Positions 1 to 9,847 of a DNA stretch of 64,000 bases are shown piece by piece. The notes under the pieces are model-generated. The model was not told the origin of the DNA, did no database searches, and saw only the letters and a list, made by a program, of their open reading frames with translations. How positions within the stretch are numbered: the stretch's first letter is position 1; each line of letters starts with the position of its first letter. A program made the position numbers and the translations under genes. The DNA is taken from contig JAUPFV010000003.1 in NCBI GenBank assembly GCA_036936605.1, positions 77,236,273-77,300,272 of the forward strand, read 5' to 3'. Source of the stretch: Limnanthes douglasii subsp. nivea. Its lineage: Eukaryota; Streptophyta; Magnoliopsida; Brassicales; Limnanthaceae.

Positions 1-206
1 TCTTTTAAATGCCATTAATGACATCAGCGCCGTCTTTTAATCATTTCCCAACTTTTCGGATTCTCCTAGGAATCAACTCCTTTTTTCACTTTTACTATAA
101 ATTCTAATTCACTTTTCACTATCTCATTATCTCTTTCAAATTTCACTCTGCCATTTTTACTCAGAGCTTTATCTCTCTAGAATCTTCAAAACTTTCTTGG
201 CTGTTT

Positions 207-3191
207 ATGTTTACAGCAAGGACAGCACTAATCAAGGGTGGCTGGCTTAACCTCTCTGAATTGGAGAAAGCTCAAAGAGTTGAGAAGGAAAAAAGACTTG
301 CAGCAGGGCTTCCAGCGTCACCTGTTGAGAAACCAGCCCCTTCAATCGAAGAATCTGACAGAGGTTCATCTTCTTCTAAAGGTACAAAACCTAAAAAACT
401 CTTTCAATCAACGCTTTCTCCAATAGTATCTGGTTCTTCAGTTCAAGAGTCGATCCCTGTTGTTGAACCGGGAGTCACTGCCACAAGTGTTAGGAAGAAA
501 TCCTCTTTCATTGCTATGGGGTCTGATTCTGACCACTCCCCGGACAAATTGATCATGAAAAGGCCAAGTAGGTTGGTTAAAGGACTTTCCACTAAAAACA
601 CACCCTCGAAATCGGGGGCAAAAAATAGTGAATCAGGGTCTGGGGCAACTATAAGGGCTCCCCGGGAGAGGCCGTCAGGATTGGAGGCCAGCAGCCCACT
701 ACCCCCCAAGGAAACTTCTACCTCAGAAACTCAAATTGAGGTAAGAAGTCGAGTATATACGGACAGCCAACAGTCCGGAGGATCAGCTCTGCCAAGCCTC
801 AATCCTCCCCGGACCATTTCTACTGAAGCTCCCCCAACGATCATGGAGGAGAGGATGGAGGACTCCACAGAGGAGGTTAGATTTGAGTCCGAGTCCTCCG
901 GACAGGCTGAAACTGCTATCGTTGTTGCCAAGAAGGGCAAAGAAGACTTGTATCTAAGACGTCCGGACCTGCCGGAGAGCCTTGAAGGGAGAGTGGGACC
1001 ATGCTTCCATAAGGTGGAGTTCAAGTATCTTTTGGCTCTGTTGAAACCCAAGTACGCGTTCATTCACACTTCAGATCTGGCCAGATTGCGCACAAAGTGG
1101 GGAATCCCTGAGAACGTAAAGATAAGGATTCCTATTGATCTGGAGACCCCGATGGACTGCAAAAGGAATGAGATAGTCTTCTTCACGAATCTATTCAACT
1201 GGGGACTCAGGTTCCCACTGGACCCGGAGATAGTGCGCTACTTCCACTTGGTCAAGCTCTGCCCGTCACAGCTAAGCCCTAACGGTTGGTTTACCTTGAT
1301 GTCATGTATTATGGCGTCTAGGTTATCTGGAATCCCTCTTCCTATGGAAGAGTTTGCAGCTGTGGCCAACTTGTGCAAACATCATCAGTTCCCCTTCTAC
1401 CATTTCAACATGGGGAACGATCTTAAAGCTGTTGACGATCTCCTGGAGTCGGAGAGCAAGTGGAGGAGCCAATTCTTATTTGTCAGTGGCTCATGGGAGA
1501 ATGGCAAGAAAATCAAGACCGGAGAGAATCCAAGCCTCCTCAGGAGTAGGTGGAGGAGTGACCGTAAACTTCTCATCTTAATTCTCTGTTCGAATTTCCC
1601 TTTTCTTTCAAGTTTATGCTAATTAGTTTCTCTTTTGTTTTATCAGAGCTGCCAAAGGAGTTCGGAGACTATCTGAAGGCCGGACAGGTCACCTGTGGCA
1701 AAATCAACGCTTGGGCCGCAGAGAACTGGGAGAATCGGTTACATAAAGCCTTCACTGCTGGGAACTTAGCAAGGTCTCACCTGTGGAACACCACAGGTCG
1801 AAGAGACCTAACTTGGGAGGAGCTCTCCACACAACCTGATGAAGACATCGTGCTGAGAAGATCTCACAAACTGGATGGGACTCTCTTCCTTCCTGCCCGG
1901 GCCAAAGCCCCAAGTAAAATGAAGGGCAAGAAGAAGAAAGGCAAGAGGGTAGCAGGTGACAATGAGAAGGAGGCCCCAACAGACACAGAAGGACTGGCAC
2001 AGGCTCAGATTGATGCAGCCCTTCTACAGGTGGTGGAACAGGAGAGCGAGAAGCAGGAAGTGAACCTCCCTAAGCCTACAAGGGCCTCTAAGAGGACTCG
2101 CAAGCACACAAGTGAGAGTGCTGACAGGGAGGCCAAGAAGAAGAAGTCTTCCCAAGGGGATGAAGTTGCTCTCCGGGACCCGGAGCCCTCTTTCCCTACT
2201 GACCCTACACTGGCTGAAGAGATCCCAAGGGACTTTCAAGAAGAGATTCCAAAGGAATTTCATACAGATGAAGTCGAGGGGGGAGAGCTCAACTTGGATG
2301 AAATGGACATCACCGGTCTGGGTGGACTTGGTGAATATTTTCTTGGCCTGCCCAGAGATGAGTTCGCAGGGCCCTACGTCCCTCCGAGCAGCTCCAACAC
2401 GGTCAACTTCAACGGTAAGACTTTCATGGTTTCTAGCGAGAAGGACATCATAGCCCACTCTTTCTTAGCAATATACAGCCAGTGCTTACTTTGGAAAGGC
2501 AAGTCTGAAGTCAGGCTGACACCATCAAAGAGCTCAAGTCTGAGAAGGAGAAGCTGTCCGATGACCTCCAGACTGCTGCCACTAAGATTGATTTGCTTAA
2601 AGAGTCGAATGAGCAGCTAAAGAAGAATCAAGATGAAGGCAAGACAAAAGTTGCTTCTCTGGAGGAAATCATAAAAGACCTCCGGGCTAAGGTGTCCGGA
2701 CTGGAGAAGGATCTGACAGCCTCAAGAGGGGAAACTGCAGCAAAGGAGAAGCTTGTCACCAACCTGACCACTGACAAACTTGCTTTAGAGAATGCAGTGA
2801 CTCAGGTTGTTGAAGAGAAAGCTGCTCTGGTGAAGGATCAAGAGGCCATGATCAAGGCCAAGATTAATGCTTATGCAAGGGAGATGATACGGAGTGAAGA
2901 ATTATGATTGAAAAAGTGAAGTCTGATATGGTCCTCCTGTTTCACGAGAAATTCCCGAAGAGGAGACTAGGGGACTTATGGCGCTATGTGGATGACGATG
3001 ATCTCCCATACTGGACCATGGTTGATGAGGGATACTCCGGTGAGTCCTCGTCTGGTGGTGAAGAGGAAACCGGAGAGAGCCCAGGTGAGGAAGAGATTGA
3101 TCCCAAGGGTAAGAAGATAGTCGAGGAGAAGAGCGACATCAAGGGCAAGAAATCAGATGAGGGTGAGCCATCTTCAAAGGCTCAACCTTAA
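207..3191 (+). pseudogene. Antisense extra gene of Tat-1 (putative gypsy-type transposon domain, coiled coil)
   Basis: Encoded opposite to gag-pol. Starts MFTARTALIKGGWLNL at 207; Tat-2 has a matching start at 17539. Regions in order: a Ser/Pro-rich acidic N-terminus; a conserved globular domain (about 960-1560; motifs LPESLEGRVGPCFHK, NWGLRFPLDPEIVRYFHL) that I recognise as the Pfam family called putative gypsy type transposon (Transposase_28); an intron at 1564-1646; a Lys-rich segment; a long coiled coil (about 2500-2890); and an acidic C-terminus ending SSKAQP. Breaks: a frameshift near 2467, an in-frame TGA near 2506 and a frameshift near 2900. Antisense extra ORFs of this kind are described in Tat retrotransposons; their function is unknown. 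Expression would need its own promoter, since the LTR reads the other strand. Confidence 0.8.
1564..1646 (+). other. Predicted 83-nt intron in the Tat-1 antisense gene
   Basis: GT at 1564-1565 and a pyrimidine-rich TTTTATCAG ending at 1646. Removal joins the globular domain to a downstream frame beginning LPKEFGDYL, in phase 1. Tat-2 has a diverged 77-nt sequence at the same place and phase (18907-18983), also GT...AG. Conservation of position and phase with divergent sequence supports real splicing. Confidence 0.7.
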
Positions 3192-3644
3192 TTTATAATT
3201 TGTTTTGTTTATTTTTTGTTTGAACAAAAGTCCTTGGAAGGCCAAGGCACTTTTTTGTGATGGTGTCCGTATTATTCGGACAGATTTTTGTACTGTGCCC
3301 AAACTTACTCAAAAAGTCCTTGGAAGGCCAAGGCAGTTTTAAATTGTTGAATGACTATCTTATTTTGCTCAACCATCCTCTTCTTTCATTGTTTGTTTAA
3401 ATAGCTGGAGTTTAAATAATTTTATTATATTGTGAGAGTGTTAAGACTTTCCGGCTAGAATTTAAGTAGCCCTTAGATCTTTTAACCCAAGTAGTATGAT
3501 AAGAGACAAAATGTCTAAAAATACTTAGAGGATTTTGAAGAAGGCACCAAATTTCATTGAAAACTCTCCGTGCCACCGAAGAGGGGAAGGTATGCCCCCA
3601 AATATTTACATGGATGTTCAAACAAGTAAATATTTACATAAGTT
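3192..3644. repeat. Spacer between the convergent genes, with a repeated 22-bp motif
   Basis: The motif AGTCCTTGGAAGGCCAAGGC occurs at about 3229 and again at 3315, 86 bp apart. Tat-2 has the same arrangement (about 20545 and 20632, 87 bp apart). A conserved block near 3560-3605 (GTGCCACC ... GTATGCCCCCAAATATT) also recurs in Tat-2 (20958-21000) and in weaker form in the two older Tat remnants. This is where the two convergent transcripts would end, so it may hold polyadenylation signals for both; that is inference. Confidence 0.6.
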
Positions 3645-6600
3645 TTATTCCAAGTACATTCGAAGGTGTTCAATATTCCAAGGGTGAGTTAAAACCCTGC
3701 CATCTTTGTCTTCCAACCAGTATGTCCCAGGCTTGATTCTTTCAACCACAGTATACGGACCCTCCCAAGTTGGGGCCAGCTTTCCGAAGAGCTTTTCCTT
3801 TGTGTGCAAGAAAACTTTCCTTAATACTTTATCTCCTGGTTGAAAATCTCTTCTTTTAACTTTAAAAGCAAACCTGCTTCTCATCAAGCCCTGATAGTGT
3901 GCCATTCTAAGATGAGCTTTAACCCGTCTTTCTTCAATTAAATCAAGCTGATTTCTAACTGCCATCTCATTAGCCTGCCCGGAGAAATTATGAACACGAA
4001 AGGAAGGGAGTGTCTTCTCTATGGGGGCTACTGCATCCATCCCATAGACCAAGGAAAAAGGGGATTCTTGTGTTGCAGCCCCAGGTGTTGTCCGGTAGGC
4101 CCATAAGACTTCTTGTAGATAACTAGGCCACTTCCCAGCATCCCCTTCCAAGTTTTTCTTTAAGCCGGAGAGAATTGTTCTATCAGCCACTTCAACTTGC
4201 CCATTGGCTTGTGGGTGAAAAGGTGAAGAAAAACAGTGCTGAATACCTCTTGAGGCACAGAAGGTCTCCATCTCTCTATTATCAAACTGTGGCCCATTGT
4301 CTGTTGTTATTTTCTGGGGGACACCAAATCTGCAACATATATTGGATAGAATGAATTTTATAACAGCTTTTGAGGTTGTCCCTGCCAAAGGGGCTGCTTC
4401 TATCCACTTCGAGAAGTAGTCAATGGCTACAATTATGGTTTTACGCCCTCTGGACGCCATAGGGAGAGGCCCAACCAAGTCTAATCCCCATCGAGCAAAA
4501 AGGATGGGCTCAGAAATTGATTCCAAAGGAATGGCTGGTACATGAATTTCATTGCTGTACCTCTGGCATGGGTCACACCTTCTCACCAGCTCCTTAGCAT
4601 CTTTCATAATCGATGGCCAATAGTATCCGGAGAGTAGTACTCTTCTTGTCAAAGCTCTAAATCCACAATGGGCTGATCCCTCACCATCATGCAATTCAGA
4701 GAGAACCATTTGTGACTCATGATCCCCTAAACAACGCAGGAGAGGTTTGCTGTAGGATTTTTTGTACAAGACTTCTCTAATCATAATAAAACCACGAGCC
4801 CTGTGTTTCAATGTTTTGGCTTGTGATTTATCCAAGGGTACGATGCCATCGGATAGATACTGTATAAGAGGAGACCTCCAATCTTGAGGCCGATCCACTT
4901 GTATTTCAAAGACTTCCTCTTTTATACCTTCATTGAGTTGAATAGAAGGGCTTTCAAGCACATGGATCCATGGGTAGGACTCTGAATATGCTATTGTTGC
5001 CAATGAATCCGCTAGTTCATTTTCTGCCCGGGGGATGTGCTCATAGACAACAACTTTAAATTTTAACGCTTCATTTTTGAGGAGGTGTAAATACTTGACC
5101 AATTGCTCCTTTCTAGCTTCTGATAGGCCCAAGGCATGGTGGACTAGCAACTGGGAGTCACTTAGTAGCTTGACCCTTTTAGCTCCACAAATGTAGGCCA
5201 ATTTCAACCCAGCTATCGCTGCTTCGTATTCGGACTCATTATTGGATGCTCTGAAAGCAAAACAAATAGCCTGGAACATGTTGTCCCCATATGGGGAAGT
5301 GAGACATATTCCTGCCCCAGATCCCATGGTACTGGATCCTCCGTCTGTTCGGACAATCCACACTTTCTTGTCTTTTGAATCAGTAGGCTGCTCCGAATCC
5401 CTGTCAGAATGGAATTCAACCAGAAAGTCAGCCACAGCTTGAGCTTTTACTGCTGTTCGGGGAGCAAAGTCTATGTCAAAGTCCCCCAACTCTACTGACC
5501 ACTTTGTCATTCTGCTCGAAATATCTGCTTTTTGAAGGACATTTTTTAAAGGGAAGGACGTTCGGACAATGATAGGATGAGCCTGGAAGTAGGGCCTCAT
5601 TTTTCTTGCAGCTATCACCAAGGCCAATGCCAGTTTCTCGAGTTTCAAGTAACGCCTTTCAGCATCAATCAAGCTTTTGCTGATGTAATACACCGGGTGA
5701 GGATGCCCATCAACCTCCCTCACTAGCACAGCACTGACGGCACAACTTGAAACAGCCAGATATACAAAGAGAGTCTCCCCATCAACTGGTTTGAACAAAG
5801 TCTTGGGAGAGGAAAGATGTTTCTTGATTTCATTAAATGCTTCATTACACTGGGGTGTCCATTCAAACCCATTTGCACCCTTCAAGGTCTGAAAAAATGG
5901 AGCACACCTGTCCGAAGACCTGGAGATGAATCTGTTCAAGGCAGCCAATCTCCCCGTTAATCGCTGTACTTCTTTAATGTTTCGAGGAGGCTCCATTTGG
6001 AACAAAGCATTGAGTTGGTCCGGGTCGGGCTGTATTCCATGCTCACTTATGATATACCCTAAGAACTTCCCGGACTGCACTCCGAACACACACTTTTCAG
6101 GGTTTAGTTTCAAATTTACTTTGGCCAAGTTGGCAAAAGTCTCCTGGAGGTCGGACAAGTGCAGCTGCTCATCCATGCTTTTCACCATCATATCATCTAT
6201 GTAAACCTCCATATTTCTTCCAATTTGATCAGCAAATGCCTTGTTGACTAACCTTTGATAAGTAGCCCCAACATTTTTCAAGCCAAAGGGCATCACCTTG
6301 TAGCAGTGTAAACCTCTATCAGTGACGAATGTGGTATGCTCTTGATCTTTTGGATCCACTTGGATCTGATTGTACCCGGAGAAGGCATCCATGAAGGAGA
6401 GTAGCTTGTTCCCAGAAGTTGAATCTACTAACTGATCTATCCGAGGAACCGGATACAAATCTTTTGGACAAGATCGATTGAGGTCTGTGAAGTCAATGCA
6501 CATACGCCATTTGCCATTCTTCTTTTTTACCAAGACAGGATTGGCAGTCCACAAAGGGTACTGAGATTCTTTAATGTGCCCCATCTTTGTGAGTCTTTCA

Positions 6601-6932
6601 ACCTCTTGTACAATGACATCAGCCTTTTCTTTTGAGAAGGCTCTCCTTTTTTGTACCACTGGTGCCACATCTCTCCGGACAGACAGGTGATGGGAAATCA
6701 CCTCTGATGGAACTCCAGTAACATCAGCATTGCACCAAGCAAAAACGTGCTGATGGTCTTTCAAGAACTTCAACATTTTTTCTTTCAATATCTGTGGCAT
6801 TTTGGACCCTATCTTGACGTGTTTTCCTTCTTCCAAGCAGTGTGTTTCAATCTCCTCTATTGGAATCAGCACTCCAGGGGTCTCTCTGGGGTCATCAATT
6901 TCACCCTCACCCCCAAAAAGGCCCTCAAACTG
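3645..6932 (-). CDS. pol: Tat-1 pol: reverse transcriptase, RNase H, second RNase H, integrase
   Basis: Open from the codon after the UAG at 6933-6935 to a TAA at 3645. Numbering residues from the GTG codon at 6872: reverse transcriptase about 80-330, with LDLY-type fingers, FMDAFSGYNQI and active site YIDDMM (224-229); native RNase H about 365-450, in which the usual first Asp is replaced (FVYLAVSSCAVS), so probably inactive; a second RNase H from about 505, with Asp510, the YEAAIAGL block near 549, Asp572 in SDSQLL and Asp622; integrase from about 720, with zinc-finger His728, His735, Cys766 and Cys769 and catalytic Asp798, Asp858 and Glu894. The second RNase H is the archaeal-type domain known in Tat elements. 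No chromodomain follows. This is the longest intact frame in the window. It is in the same frame as protease, separated only by the UAG. Confidence 0.92.
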   Translation of the reverse strand, partial: QFEGLFGGEGEIDDPRETPGVLIPIEEIETHCLEEGKHVKIGSKMPQILKEKMLKFLKDHQHVFAWCNADVTGVPSEVISHHLSVRRDVAPVVQKRRAFSKEKADVIVQEVERLTKMGHIKESQYPLWTANPVLVKKKNGKWRMCIDFTDLNRSCPKDLYPVPRIDQLVDSTSGNKLLSFMDAFSGYNQIQVDPKDQEHTTFVTDRGLHCYKVMPFGLKNVGATYQRLVNKAFADQIGRNMEVYIDDMMVKSMDEQLHLSDLQETFANLAKVNLKLNPEKCVFGVQSGKFLGYIISEHGIQPDPDQLNALFQMEPPRNIKEVQRLTGRLAALNRFISRSSDRCAPFFQTLKGANGFEWTPQCNEAFNEIKKHLSSPKTLFKPVDGETLFVYLAVSSCAVSAVLVREVDGHPHPVYYISKSLIDAERRYLKLEKLALALVIAARKMRPYFQAHPIIVRTSFPLKNVLQKADISSRMTKWSVELGDFDIDFAPRTAVKAQAVADFLVEFHSDRDSEQPTDSKDKKVWIVRTDGGSSTMGSGAGICLTSPYGDNMFQAICFAFRASNNESEYEAAIAGLKLAYICGAKRVKLLSDSQLLVHHALGLSEARKEQLVKYLHLLKNEALKFKVVVYEHIPRAENELADSLATIAYSESYPWIHVLESPSIQLNEGIKEEVFEIQVDRPQDWRSPLIQYLSDGIVPLDKSQAKTLKHRARGFIMIREVLYKKSYSKPLLRCLGDHESQMVLSELHDGEGSAHCGFRALTRRVLLSGYYWPSIMKDAKELVRRCDPCQRYSNEIHVPAIPLESISEPILFARWGLDLVGPLPMASRGRKTIIVAIDYFSKWIEAAPLAGTTSKAVIKFILSNICCRFGVPQKITTDNGPQFDNREMETFCASRGIQHCFSSPFHPQANGQVEVADRTILSGLKKNLEGDAGKWPSYLQEVLWAYRTTPGAATQESPFSLVYGMDAVAPIEKTLPSFRVHNFSGQANEMAVRNQLDLIEERRVKAHLRMAHYQGLMRSRFAFKVKRRDFQPGDKVLRKVFLHTKEKLFGKLAPTWEGPYTVVERIKPGTYWLEDKDGRVLTHPWNIEHLRMYLE

Positions 6933-6935
6933 CTA
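6933..6935 (-). promoter_or_regulatory. Candidate readthrough stop codon between protease and reverse transcriptase (Tat-1)
   Basis: Minus-strand context is CAA TAG CAG TTT GAG. Frames before and after are identical, so a single UAG separates protease from pol. UAG followed by CAR-UU resembles the UAG-CAR-YYA context known to permit stop readthrough in plant RNA viruses; the last base differs (U for A). The diverged Tat-2 copy keeps UAG at the same codon, followed by CAA TTT GAG. Regulated readthrough is inference. Confidence 0.5.
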
Positions 6936-7376
6936 TTGGTCGTTTATACGGACTGCCCCCAGCGTTCGTGGAGCAAAGGCAGTGGCATAACATTCTCTTG
7001 CAATCTTTTGACTGCTCCGGACAACCCCAACCTGCCCCTGAACAGCATACTTTAAACACTGATGGACTGTCGAAGCCACTGCATGCATCCTAGAGAGCCA
7101 AGATCTCCCTAGAATAGCATTATAGCAGGTGGGACAATCCACCACAATGAAGAGTATTCTAACCACTTTCTTGAAAGGGCCCCTGCCCAATAACACTTCT
7201 TCTTCAAACTCCCCGATCACATCGGCCGAGCTGCCCGTAAAACCCACAATCGACCTGTCCGACTTTTGAATCACAGCTGGATTTCTCATTTTCTTGTAAG
7301 TGTTTAGAAAAAGGATATTGGCAGAGCTTCCAGTATCCACCAGAATTCGCCTTATCTCATTGCCCCCTATAGATGC
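6936..7376 (-). pseudogene. Tat-1 aspartic protease
   Basis: A retroviral-type aspartic protease that would cut the Gag-Pol polyprotein. It shows the catalytic triad in ILVDTGSSANIL and the downstream ILGRSWL motif, spaced as in Ty3/gypsy proteases. The frame is continuous from the TGA at 7377-7379 to the UAG at 6933-6935. That TGA lies 13 codons before the catalytic DTG, where Tat-2 has a Gly codon, so this copy would not be made as part of Gag without suppression. Called a pseudogene for that reason; the catalytic core itself is intact. Confidence 0.8.
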
Positions 7377-7964
7377 TCATATGACAACAACATCCTCATG
7401 AGGGCCAGCAATATCTCTCAACTCATCCTCATCAAAGACTATGAATGGGAACGAGTTTGGAGATTGATAGGATGTCATGCCTCCTTCTAGTTGGGAGGCC
7501 AAATTATGAACATGTCTTTTTCTTGAAGAAGTAGTAGGAGCCGTCATAGTGTCCCCTCCGAAAATTGTCAGTGACTCGAAGAATTTAATGAGCCCGGAGA
7601 CTGATCTAGAACGCTCCTCTATAGCACCTACTCTGTTTCGTGTTGGATTAGGATCCAGGTATTCAGACTCCACATCAAACCTTTCAACTATTACCATAGC
7701 CCCCTCCAGGGCAGCATTACTCGGACCAACCCGGTGAGTGTTGTCAGGCCGGTTGCCTCTTTTTCTCTTAACGTACGCACCCAGCTTCCCCCTTTCAATC
7801 AAATTTTGTACCTCTTGTTTCAATGCTATGAAATCATTAGTGGTATGGCCAATATCATTGTGGTATTGGCAAAAGGAGTTATTACGATGCTCTCTGGGAG
7901 ACTGCAAGGTTGCCGGTCTCCGGTAGTGTACTTCATCTTTTGTTTTATCAAAAATGGTGGCCAC
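7377..7964 (-). pseudogene. Tat-1 gag C-terminal region with zinc-knuckle-like motif
   Basis: Continues gag after the frameshift near 8090. It has the CQYHNDIGHTTNDFIALK segment typical of Tat gag (a single CX2H...H-like knuckle), a basic GAYVKRKRGNR patch and an acidic run FDEDELRDIAGPHED just before protease. Tat-2 has a colinear counterpart at 24678-25361. In Tat-1 it ends in TGA (7377-7379) instead of joining protease. It is likely the nucleic-acid-binding part of the capsid protein. Confidence 0.75.
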
Positions 7965-9274
7965 GCTTTCTTTAAGTTCTGCGAACCACTCTGGTTGGAC
8001 CCATGGCCCTCTTTTGTTTCTAGACTGTTGACTTTGAGCAGGAGCAGCTGGCTGGGACTGAGCTTTTCCCCTACCATGCCCTGTCTGGTTTCTCTTGCTC
8101 TATTCCCGGACTGGTTTTGATTTGGAGTTGGTGCCACAAGGGTGGATCTCACTTGTCTGTGCACCCTGGTCTTTTTCGTTTCATCAACATTTATTTGCTT
8201 GCCAACTTGGTTTAGCAATCCTCCCCAGGTCATGGCTTTCTTCCTGGTCACCGAATCGGCCAGGTTGCCTGGGTTCAAACCTTGTCTAAGGGATGCTATT
8301 GCTACCTGTTCAAAGCAATCAGCCAACCCATTTTTTGTGTTTACAAAACGACTTATGTACTCCTTTAACGACTCATTTGGTTCCTGGGCACAATGGATTA
8401 TGGTATCTCCGTTGCCCTTCAGCTCCTTACTCCCCACAAACTGCCTTCGAAAGGCCACCCAAAAAGTATCAAAGTCTTTAATACAACCCTGAGGCAGGCT
8501 GTTGTACCATTTCAGAGCACTCCCCGTAAAAGACTGGGAGAATGCCCTACAGAGTAGTTTATCATCATCATCAAAGTTCATCATGAAGTTCTTGAATTGC
8601 TCTAGATGATTGTCCGGATCAGTACTACCATCATACTTCTCCATCTTGGTGCTGTCAAACCTCTTGGGGAGGTTCCCGGACAGGATTTTAGAAGGCAGTG
8701 GAGACTGCCTCCAATTCCTTCCACGACTGAACACGGTATCCTCATTAGAAGTTGCAAAGATACCTGGCTCATCATGGAAGGCAAAAGGATCCATCAGCAT
8801 CCGGTCTACATGCCTCCGGTTGTGAGATGACCCTTTTCCAATATGCCTCTTCATTCTTCCATGGTGATCTCTTTTTCTGGAATACTTTTTAACTTGCTTT
8901 TGTTTCTTCTTAGTTCGTCCCTCATCACTGCTAGAGGACAAGGACTTTTCATTTCCCTCACTGTCCGAAGAGCTGTCCGAAGACTCTGAGCTCGAGTCAG
9001 AACTCTCCACAGGCTTGGACCGGTGAGACTTTTTAGAGCTGGCATGCGTCTTCTTAGTGCTCACATGAGTTTTGGAAACCTCATGCTCTCTCGGGTTATC
9101 GGTGTGGTGAGCAGCTGATGCTTTGGATTTTTCTTTCACGCCCATCTTGGCCTTTTCAGCCCTCAGAGCTTCTATCTCAAGTTTTAATCTGTCGCGCTCT
9201 TGGACAGTATACTCATCGTTCTCTTCCACCACTTCGAGCAAAGCTGGTGGAAGCTCTGGATTATCCGGATTCAT
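7826..9274 (-). pseudogene. gag: Tat-1 gag (capsid)
   Basis: Starts at ATG 9274 (MNPDNPELPP), about 50 nt after the primer binding site. It has an N-terminal coiled coil, a Ser/Asp-rich and Lys-rich linker, then the retrotransposon gag capsid domain (KRFDSTKMEKYDGSTDPDNH, FSQSFTGSALKWYNSLP, FVNTKNGLADCFEQ). After about 8100 the frame departs from that of Tat-2, and the expected continuation is found in another frame, so a one-base indel lies near 8090. The last ~80 codons of this frame are out-of-frame sequence. The protein would otherwise assemble the virus-like particle. Confidence 0.8.
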
Positions 9275-9327
9275 TCGGACAGAATATCTTTACTTGGTTT
9301 CGAATACTTGATTCAGGCACCGTCGCC

Positions 9328-9344
9328 TCCCACTGTGGTCGCCA
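9328..9344 (-). promoter_or_regulatory. Primer binding site, Tat-1
   Basis: Minus-strand TGGCGACCACAGTGGGA lies 6 nt from the LTR boundary. TGGCGACNNNNNTGGGGA-like sites complementary to tRNA-Arg are known in Tat elements (from memory). Tat-2 has the identical 17-mer at 26731-26747. Confidence 0.65.
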
Positions 9345-9350
9345 ATTTGG

Positions 9351-9847
9351 TGGGGATAAAAACAGCCTAGGGGTAGACTAGTAATTTTAAGTTGAGTTTC
9401 AAGATGGTGTAAAGGTGTTTCAGGGTGGTGTGAGGGTATTTCGGGGCGGTGTGAGGGTGTTTCAGGGCGGTGTGAGGGTGTTTCAGGGCGGTGTGAGGGT
9501 GTTTCAAGGTGGAGAGAGAATTAAGCAGCTTGGCAGCAGTTAATTTTCATTACCAGAAGTTAATGCTGGTGGTTGAGTATTTATAGCATGTTATTTGGGC
9601 CCTTATGGGCTTTCGGGTCAAGTTTAATGGACCCGGGTCATGTTTAAAGACCCATGAGTTCTAAGCAGGAGGACACGCAGCTTAGTCAAGAAGTGTTTAA
9701 GTTTTTTAGTACTTTAGTCATAGTTCGAACTGCCTTAGGCTCACATTGGTTTGAAGAGATCTGTCCGGTCCAAAAGTTCTGTCCGATTTACGGAGAGAAT
9801 TACACTGATCTGCCCTTCCGGGGAGCACTCCGAATTCGGACTCATCA
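9351..9847 (-). repeat. LTR of Tat-1 (the gag-side, 5' LTR)
   Basis: Begins TGGGGATAAAAA next to the primer binding site and ends TTCGGACTCATCA. The Tat-2 LTRs end TCCGGACTCATCA, which fixes the boundary. Length about 497 bp against 373 bp in Tat-2; the difference includes an internal tandem array. A minus-strand TATA box TATAAATA (9578-9585) would drive gag-pol. The partner LTR is outside the window, so age cannot be estimated. Confidence 0.8.
9404..9512. repeat. 21-bp tandem repeat inside the Tat-1 LTR
   Basis: About five copies of a unit near GGTGTGAGGGTGTTTCAGGG; the central copies are nearly identical and the edges diverge. Tat-2 LTRs hold only one or two related units (AGGTGTTTCAAAGG). 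The array lies downstream of the minus-strand TATA box, in the transcribed R/U5 part of the LTR. Confidence 0.85.

Larger units (their letters stand above)
1..9847 (-). mobile_element. Tat-1: Tat-lineage Ty3/gypsy LTR retrotransposon, left end outside window
   Basis: Order on the minus strand: LTR, primer binding site, gag, protease, reverse transcriptase, RNase H, second RNase H, integrase; then a plus-strand gene that converges on integrase. The left (3') LTR is not in the window: position 1 already corresponds to about 17336 of the complete relative Tat-2, which lies inside that element. The dual RNase H, the YIDDMM reverse-transcriptase motif and the antisense extra gene are hallmarks of the Tat lineage (established knowledge). 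The pol frame is open over 1,075 codons, but gag-protease has a frameshift near 8090 and a stop at 7377-7379, and the antisense gene has two frameshifts and a stop. The copy is therefore probably defective, though younger-looking than Tat-2. Confidence 0.9.

Noticed and set aside
443..1063. Minus-strand frames opposite the Tat-1 antisense gene
   Set aside because: Shadows of the plus-strand gene; they lack the conserved domain signal.
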